Source: Roseivivax jejudonensis | Lineage (GTDB): Bacteria > Pseudomonadota > Alphaproteobacteria > Rhodobacterales > Rhodobacteraceae | Assembly (NCBI RefSeq): GCF_900172265.1 | Contig: NZ_FWFK01000007.1 | Location: 186,001 to 250,000 of the forward strand | DNA: 64,000 nucleotides | Direction of reading: 5' to 3' | Shown here: piece after piece, positions 58,963 through 64,000 of the stretch | How the letters are laid out: each line of letters opens with the position of its first letter | Numbering within the stretch: position 1 is the stretch's first letter | Translations under genes and position numbers: made by a program | Notes under the pieces: generated by a model | Databases searched by the model: none | What the model was told of the DNA's origin: nothing | Seen by the model: the letters and a program-made list of their open reading frames with translations, nothing else

Positions 58963-61900
58963 TCAGTAATCGCGCTCGTAGTAGACGCCGACGCCGGTAT
59001 TGCCCGTGCTGCCGACGGTGCCGCGCGCGGTGATGCTGTCGGTCACGGTGAGGTTGAGGTTGATCTCGGTCTCGCCGGAGCTGTTCACCGTCACGTCCGT
59101 GTACGCCCGTTCGTTGATGTAACGGCCGAGCCGCAGCTCGGTCTGCCCGTCCGCGCCGGTCGACACGTCGATGTCGTCGAGGCCGGTGGACTGGCGCAGC
59201 CGGTCGACCACGCTCGTGCCGCTGCGCCCGGCAAGCGTGTTCACGGCATTCGCGATCCGCAGCGCCTGAAGCCCCGAGATCTCGGATAGATCGCGCCCGA
59301 AGAGCAGAAGCGCCAGCACCTCCTCCTGCGGCCGCTCGGGCGTCGCCGAGAACGTCACCTCGGGCTCCGATACCGGCCCCTCGATGATGACCGAGATCGT
59401 GTTGCCGTCGCGCTGGGTGTCGGCCCGAACGCTGACGAACGGGTTGAGATCGCCCTGCAGCACGATCGCCGCCTCGCTGAGCGTGATCCGCTGGCCGAGG
59501 ATGTCGAGACGCCCGCGGATCAGCTCGAACCGGCCCGACGGGACGGGGTTCTGGATCGTGCCGCCGACCTGCACTTCACCGCCGAGTTCGGCGTCGAGGC
59601 CGCGGCCCCGCACGAAGATCTGCGAGGGCGCGGACACCGTGATGTCGAGCCCGTAGTTCACGCCGCCGCCGCCGCCGGCCTCGTCGCCGGTAGTGTCGCC
59701 GCCGAGAAGGCCGGCGCGCCGCTGCGTCTCGCGCACCGCCGGCGGCGTGTTGACGTGTTCGAGGTTGAAGCTCAGCCTGCTCGCGCTGGCCCCGCCCGAC
59801 GGGACCCGGATCTCGGTCCGGCCGAGGTCGATCTGGCCGGCGAGCGTGGCGGTCGAGGCGAGCGGACCGCTCAGACTCAGCTGGCCATTGACCAGTGTCT
59901 CGTAGAGCCCGGGATCGGTCACGACCAGCTCGTTCAGCGCGATGCCCAGATCGCCGTTGAACGGCGCCGAGAGCGTGACCGGACCGCTGACCGAGATCGT
60001 TCCCCCGGTCGACAAGCCGCCGGTGAGGTCGATGTTGGCGGTGCCGCCGTTCAGCCCGACCTGCACGTCGATTCCCTCGAGCACGAGGCCCTGACCCGCC
60101 AGAACGAATTCCGCGCCCGACGCGGTGACGTTCCCCGACACCGAGTTCAGCGCGAGCGGACCGTTCACCGCCAACGAGAAGTTGGCGGTGCCCTCGAGGA
60201 TGTTCGGTTCGAGGAACGGGTTGGCGAGACCGAGGGGCAGGGCGCCGTTCGCATTGAGGTTCGCGCTGCCGAAATCCTGCGCGATCGTGCCGCTCACGTC
60301 GGCATCCGCGCCGCCGGGCCCGGTCAGCGCCGCGTCGATGGTGTATCCGCTGCCGCGGAGAGTCGCCGTGCCCTGCGCCGTCGCGGGCCCCGCGAGGTCG
60401 GGCACGAACAGCCCCACGTCACGCAGCCGCACGTCATAGGTCAGCTGCCCGCCGTTGCCGCCGTAGGTGCCATCCACCTGCGCGTCGATCTCCGCGGCGT
60501 CGACCTGCAGCCGGTCGATCCGGATCGTGCCGGTGTCGTCGCCCGAGGCCGTCGCGCCAAAGGTGGTGGTGCCGCTCAGAAGCTGGTCCACCGCGTCGAT
60601 GCCGGTATCGAGGTTCGAGGCCGAGCCGTCCACGTCCGCCTCGAACGCGCCGGTGGCGAGCGTGTAGGCGCCCGTGCCCTCGATCGACACCGATCCACCG
60701 AGGGACCGCCCGGCCAGCGCGCCGTAGGGCCCGAGCGTGTCGACGGACACCGTGCCGCCGCCCTCGATCCGCTCCAGCGCGTTCTCGACGACGCGGGCGG
60801 TCGCGTCGATATCGGCCTGCGCGCCGCCGGGTCCGGTCGCGTCCGCGGTGACGTCCCAGCTTTCGGGGCCGGTCTGGACCGCGCGGCCGTCGACCGTCGC
60901 GCCGCCGGACAACCCGTCAACGATGTCGGACAGGTCCTGCAGCGATGCGGTGAAGGTCACTTCGCTGTTCTCGTCGCGATAGACCCCCTCGGCCGCGACG
61001 TCGGCGCGCGGTGCGTCCACGTTCAGGCTTCGCAGGGTGATGCCGGCATCGTCGCGCTCGGCGTCGATGTCGTAGGTGACGGTGCCGGCCAGCAGCGTGT
61101 CGGCCTGCGCAATGCCGGTCACCACGTCCTGCGACTGTCCCGAGACATCGGCGCTGAAGAACTGCGTGCCGAGATCGTAGGAGCCGCTTCCCTCGAACCG
61201 CGCCGACCCGGCCAGCTCGCGCCCCGCGAGGTCGGAGTAGGGGGCGAGGCTGTCGATCCCGAGCGTGCCGCCGGCCTCGACCGCCCGGACGTTCAACCCG
61301 TCGAGCGTGGCGGTGCCGTCGAGATCGGCGTTCGCCCCGCCCGGTCCCGCGCCGGTGATGTCGAAGCTGAGCGTGTCGCCGTCCTGCACCGCGCTGCCGC
61401 TCAGACGCGCTTCGCCGTCCATTCCCTCGACCACCGCGGCGAGGTCCGACAGCGTCGCGTCGAACTCCGCCCGCGATCCGGTCTCGGCGTAGACGCCGTC
61501 GCCCGAAACGGACAGCCGCGGCGACTGCACGTCGAGCGAGTCGACGGTGATCCCGTCGGCATCGCGCCGCGCGTCGATGTCGAGCGTCGTCGTGCCCTCG
61601 AGGATCGCGTCCACCTCGGGGATGCCGGTGACGATGTCGACGGACTCGCCTTCGACGTCGGCGGTGAAGAACCCGGTCTCGAGCGCGTAGGAGCCCGACC
61701 CGGTCAGGTCGAGCGCGCCGCCCAGCTCGCGATCGGCGAGCCCGGAATAGGGGGAAAGATCCTCGGCCGCGATCGCGCCCTCGGCCGCGATCTCGCGCAG
61801 CGCCGTTCCGACCGCCTGCGCGGTGCCCGACACGTCGAGGTCCACGCCGCCCGGCGCGTCGCCGGTCACGTCATAGGTCCAGGTCTCGCCGTCCTGCGAC

Positions 61901-64000
61901 GCGGTGCCCGACAGCGTGGCCTCGCCCGACAGGGTCGGGACGACGGCGGCCAGGTCGCTCAGCGTCACATCGAAGCGCGCGTTGCTGCCGTCGTCGGCAT
62001 AGAGACCCTGCGCCGAGATGTCGGCGCGCGGACTGTCCAGCTCCAGCGTGCGCACGGCGATGCCGCCCTCGTCGCGCCCGGCGTCGAGCGTGAAGGTCGC
62101 GGACCCATCGAGAAGCGCGTCGAGCTCCGCGATGCCGACGGCAAGGTCGTTCGACTGGCCGTTCACGTCGGCCTCGACCGCCTCGGTCTCGAGGTCGTAG
62201 CTGCCGGTGCCGTTCAGCTGGACCGAGCCGCCAAGCTCGCGCCCGGCGATCTGCGAAAAGGTCGACAGCGTGTCGATGCGCACCTCGCCGTCGCCGGCGA
62301 CGGCGCTGAGGACGTTCTCGACCACGGTCGCGGTGACGGCGGCGTCGATCCGCGCCCCGCCGGGGCCGTTGCCGTCGACGTCGAGCGTGTAGTCCTCGCC
62401 GTCCTGCACGACCGTGCCGGCCAGTGCCACCGGGCCCGACAGCTCGGGCCGCACGTCCGAGATGTCGGCAATCTCGAGATCGAAGCGCGCGTCGGTGTCG
62501 GAATCCGCCACGCGCCCCTCGGCCGTGAGCGTGAGGGCGTCGGACCGCACGTCGAGCCCGCGCAGGATGATGCCGGCCTCGTTCCGCGCGGCATCCAGAG
62601 CGAGGTCGAGTTGCCCGGCGATCAGGCCGTCGGCCTCGGGGATGCCGGTCTCGATCCCGCTCGCCGTGCCGTTCACCGCCATGTCGAAGGCGCCGGTCAC
62701 GGGCTCGTAGGTGCCCGCCGCCTGCACGTCGACACCGCCGGCGAGGTCGCGGCCGGCCAGCCCGGAAAAGCGCGAGATGTCGTCTGCCGCGACGCGCAGG
62801 TCGGGCGCCACGACGAGGTTGAGGTCGTCGGCGATCCCGCTGATTTCGACGCTGCCGGTGGCGGTCACGCCTGCGCCGGTCAGGTCGATATCGCTGATCT
62901 GCAGCGGCGCATCCTCGGTCCAGTCGAAGCTCAGGATCCCCGACAGCGTGTCGCCCACCGCCTGCGCGAGGTCCGGGTCGTCGAAGGACAGGCCGTCTCC
63001 CGAAAAGTCGAGCGTGCCGGACGCCCCGCCCTCGGTCGCGCCGCCGCCGCGCGTCAGCGTGCCTTCGCCGTCGAGCGTGAAGCTCTCGGCCGACAGGTCC
63101 GGACGCTCCAGGTTCTCGACCGAGATGTCCGCCTGCCAGCCGTCGCCGGTCTCGGAATCGTAGGCCACGTCGATGACCGCGCGGTCGAGCAGCGTTTCCT
63201 GTCCCGGGATGGGCAGCGCCACGCGCCCGCCATCGGCGCCTGCCATCTCGCCCTGCAGGGCAAAGCGCACCGGCCACTGGTCGTCGGACAGCTCGAGGGA
63301 GCCCGACAGGTTGATCGCGTCGGATGCAAGGTCGAGCCGGTCGACCTCCAGCGCGCCGCTCTGGAACCGGCGGCCCACGACTTCGAGCGACAGGTTCGGG
63401 CCGAAGAACTCGCGGTTCTCGGGCGTCAGCAGCGGTCGGATGTCGCCGTCGATCGCCACGTCGAAGCCGCGCGCGCCCTCTTCGGTCTCGAGGATCTCGA
63501 CCTGTCCGGCCAGCCGGTCCTCGCCGTCGGTGGCGAGCGCGAGATCGGCGGTGAAGTCGGTCAGCGGGCCCTCGCCCGCGACGGTCAGGTTCAACGGCGG
63601 CTCGCCGGGGATGCCGGCCAGCGACGCGACGATGCCGCCCGGTCCCTCGTCGACCACGAGGTTCAGCGCCAGCTCCTCGGTCTCGTTCGAGTAGCCGGCC
63701 TCCAGCGTCACCTCGCCCTGCGCGCCGTCGGTGCGGTTCACGTCGAGCGTGACGTCCGCCTCGCCGCCGGCGAGGCTGGCCGAGCCCTGAAGCGAGAATT
63801 CCACCGGCTGGCCGATCACCGTCTCGCCGAGCGCGACCCGGTCGGCCGAGATCTCGCCGATCTGGACCGAGACCGGCAGCTCGGGCAGCGAGAACGGCTC
63901 CGTGCCCGCCTCGGGCACCTCGACCGGCGCGTCGGACGACCGGCCGGGCAGGCGATTCAGCACGATCTCGTCGGCGGTCAGCGCGTTTACCGACACCCGC
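58963..64000 (-). CDS. tamB: Translocation/assembly module protein TamB (C-terminal 1,678 residues)
   Basis: A partial gene continuing beyond the right edge. It is a long beta-rich periplasmic protein with the C-terminal DUF490/TamB domain: GRFELIRGRLDILGQRITLSEA, then FVSVRADTQRDGN, EPEVTFSATPERPQEEVLALLLFGRDLSEISGLQALRIANAVNTLAGR and a terminal ITARGTVGSTGNTGVGVYYERDY, which ends in the aromatic residue expected for docking with TamA/BAM. It bridges inner and outer membrane for outer-membrane protein or lipid transport. The first visible codons (RVSVNALTADEI) are internal. The protein contains five ~171-residue internal repeats (60200-62800). Confidence 0.9.
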   Translation of the reverse strand, partial: RVSVNALTADEIVLNRLPGRSSDAPVEVPEAGTEPFSLPELPVSVQIGEISADRVALGETVIGQPVEFSLQGSASLAGGEADVTLDVNRTDGAQGEVTLEAGYSNETEELALNLVVDEGPGGIVASLAGIPGEPPLNLTVAGEGPLTDFTADLALATDGEDRLAGQVEILETEEGARGFDVAIDGDIRPLLTPENREFFGPNLSLEVVGRRFQSGALEVDRLDLASDAINLSGSLELSDDQWPVRFALQGEMAGADGGRVALPIPGQETLLDRAVIDVAYDSETGDGWQADISVENLERPDLSAESFTLDGEGTLTRGGGATEGGASGTLDFSGDGLSFDDPDLAQAVGDTLSGILSFDWTEDAPLQISDIDLTGAGVTATGSVEISGIADDLNLVVAPDLRVAADDISRFSGLAGRDLAGGVDVQAAGTYEPVTGAFDMAVNGTASGIETGIPEADGLIAGQLDLALDAARNEAGIILRGLDVRSDALTLTAEGRVADSDTDARFDLEIADISDVRPELSGPVALAGTVVQDGEDYTLDVDGNGPGGARIDAAVTATVVENVLSAVAGDGEVRIDTLSTFSQIAGRELGGSVQLNGTGSYDLETEAVEADVNGQSNDLAVGIAELDALLDGSATFTLDAGRDEGGIAVRTLELDSPRADISAQGLYADDGSNARFDVTLSDLAAVVPTLSGEATLSGTASQDGETWTYDVTGDAPGGVDLDVSGTAQAVGTALREIAAEGAIAAEDLSPYSGLADRELGGALDLTGSGSYALETGFFTADVEGESVDIVTGIPEVDAILEGTTTLDIDARRDADGITVDSLDVQSPRLSVSGDGVYAETGSRAEFDATLSDLAAVVEGMDGEARLSGSAVQDGDTLSFDITGAGPGGANADLDGTATLDGLNVRAVEAGGTLGIDSLAPYSDLAGRELAGSARFEGSGSYDLGTQFFSADVSGQSQDVVTGIAQADTLLAGTVTYDIDAERDDAGITLRSLNVDAPRADVAAEGVYRDENSEVTFTASLQDLSDIVDGLSGGATVDGRAVQTGPESWDVTADATGPGGAQADIDATARVVENALERIEGGGTVSVDTLGPYGALAGRSLGGSVSIEGTGAYTLATGAFEADVDGSASNLDTGIDAVDQLLSGTTTFGATASGDDTGTIRIDRLQVDAAEIDAQVDGTYGGNGGQLTYDVRLRDVGLFVPDLAGPATAQGTATLRGSGYTIDAALTGPGGADADVSGTIAQDFGSANLNANGALPLGLANPFLEPNILEGTANFSLAVNGPLALNSVSGNVTASGAEFVLAGQGLVLEGIDVQVGLNGGTANIDLTGGLSTGGTISVSGPVTLSAPFNGDLGIALNELVVTDPGLYETLVNGQLSLSGPLASTATLAGQIDLGRTEIRVPSGGASASRLSFNLEHVNTPPAVRETQRRAGLLGGDTTGDEAGGGGGVNYGLDITVSAPSQIFVRGRGLDAELGGEVQVGGTIQNPVPSGRFELIRGRLDILGQRITLSEAAIVLQGDLNPFVSVRADTQRDGNTISVIIEGPVSEPEVTFSATPERPQEEVLALLLFGRDLSEISGLQALRIANAVNTLAGRSGTSVVDRLRQSTGLDDIDVSTGADGQTELRLGRYINERAYTDVTVNSSGETEINLNLTVTDSITARGTVGSTGNTGVGVYYERDY
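60200..62800 (-). repeat. Five internal ~512-bp repeats in tamB
   Basis: A conserved block (F/Y-S/G-x-LAGRxLxGxxxxxGxGxY) recurs at about 62770, 62255, 61745, 61230 and 60720, that is, every 510-515 bp, with the following DVxGxSxDxxTGIxxxDxLLxG motif also repeated. The repeats are diverged at the DNA level, so the expansion is not recent. Confidence 0.75.

Noticed and set aside
60200-62800. CRISPR-like periodicity
   Set aside because: The ~512-bp repeats are in frame inside tamB and diverged; no short direct repeats with spacers are present. No CRISPR array or cas gene is seen in the window.

Overview
The window is GC-rich chromosomal DNA from an alphaproteobacterium, most likely a marine or halotolerant member of the Rhodobacterales (Roseobacter/Paracoccaceae group). 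The evidence is the strong G/C bias at third codon positions, a complete ectoine cluster with its dedicated aspartokinase, an FYDLN-acid (TIGR02300) protein, a DUF2927 lipoprotein, and three copies of an interspersed hairpin + GGAGTATTT…CCAAGAAGAAG repeat that I associate with this family.

Layout. 1-4669: minus-strand envelope/stress operon (two small membrane proteins, two XpaC-like proteins, TelA, DUF2927 lipoprotein, SPFH protein cut by the window edge). 4745-6619: rluB diverging from tadA-rluE. 6652-12339: quinone/enone-type reductase, then an acyl-CoA synthetase / acyl-CoA dehydrogenase / APH-like kinase / MOSC run. 12327-16841: Tat-exported metallo-beta-lactamase-fold protein, nadD, dacB, a monooxygenase-fold protein and a hemerythrin. 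16875-20303: OmpR/EnvZ-type two-component pair diverging from an HtrA/DegP protease. 20434-25086: type-2 pyrF, tRNA-Ala(GGC), TIGR02300 protein, YgjP-like metallopeptidase, GntR regulator, accA, LysE exporter.

25.1-42.9 kb is an accessory region. It holds (a) a predicted ABC three-component (ABC-3C) conflict module: DUF3732 SMC-like ATPase, middle component, and an effector with a Cap4-like nuclease N-terminus; (b) a stand-alone PD-(D/E)XK-like protein; (c) a mobilizable element core with a MobV relaxase, a 520-bp hairpin-dense intergenic region (candidate oriT) ending in a perfect 25-bp inverted repeat, a PemK/MazF-fold protein and a large serine recombinase; (d) a compact minus-strand operon with two transglutaminases, a zinc-ribbon protein, a secreted Cys/Trp repeat protein and several unknowns; (e) a cold-shock protein and an unknown 224-residue protein. 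The most novel-looking signal is a pair of paralogous ~113-residue genes (30.1 and 42.2 kb), each with the same kind of leader: a CAAACC-rich motif, then two hairpins whose arms are kept by G-U wobble changes, then the RBS, and a terminator after the gene.

43.2-64.0 kb returns to core-like DNA: dienelactone hydrolase; a histidine-phosphatase homologue lacking its catalytic RH; an SMR efflux protein; YeeE/YedE and rhodanese sulfur genes; a large MscS channel; a radical-SAM/UdgX DNA-repair pair in which an interspersed repeat sits inside the udgX reading frame; ectR-ectABC-ask; and the C-terminal 1,680 residues of TamB with five internal ~512-bp repeats.

No database search was possible. Family names come from recognised motifs. 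Mobile-element ends, attachment sites and the operators proposed are inferences.
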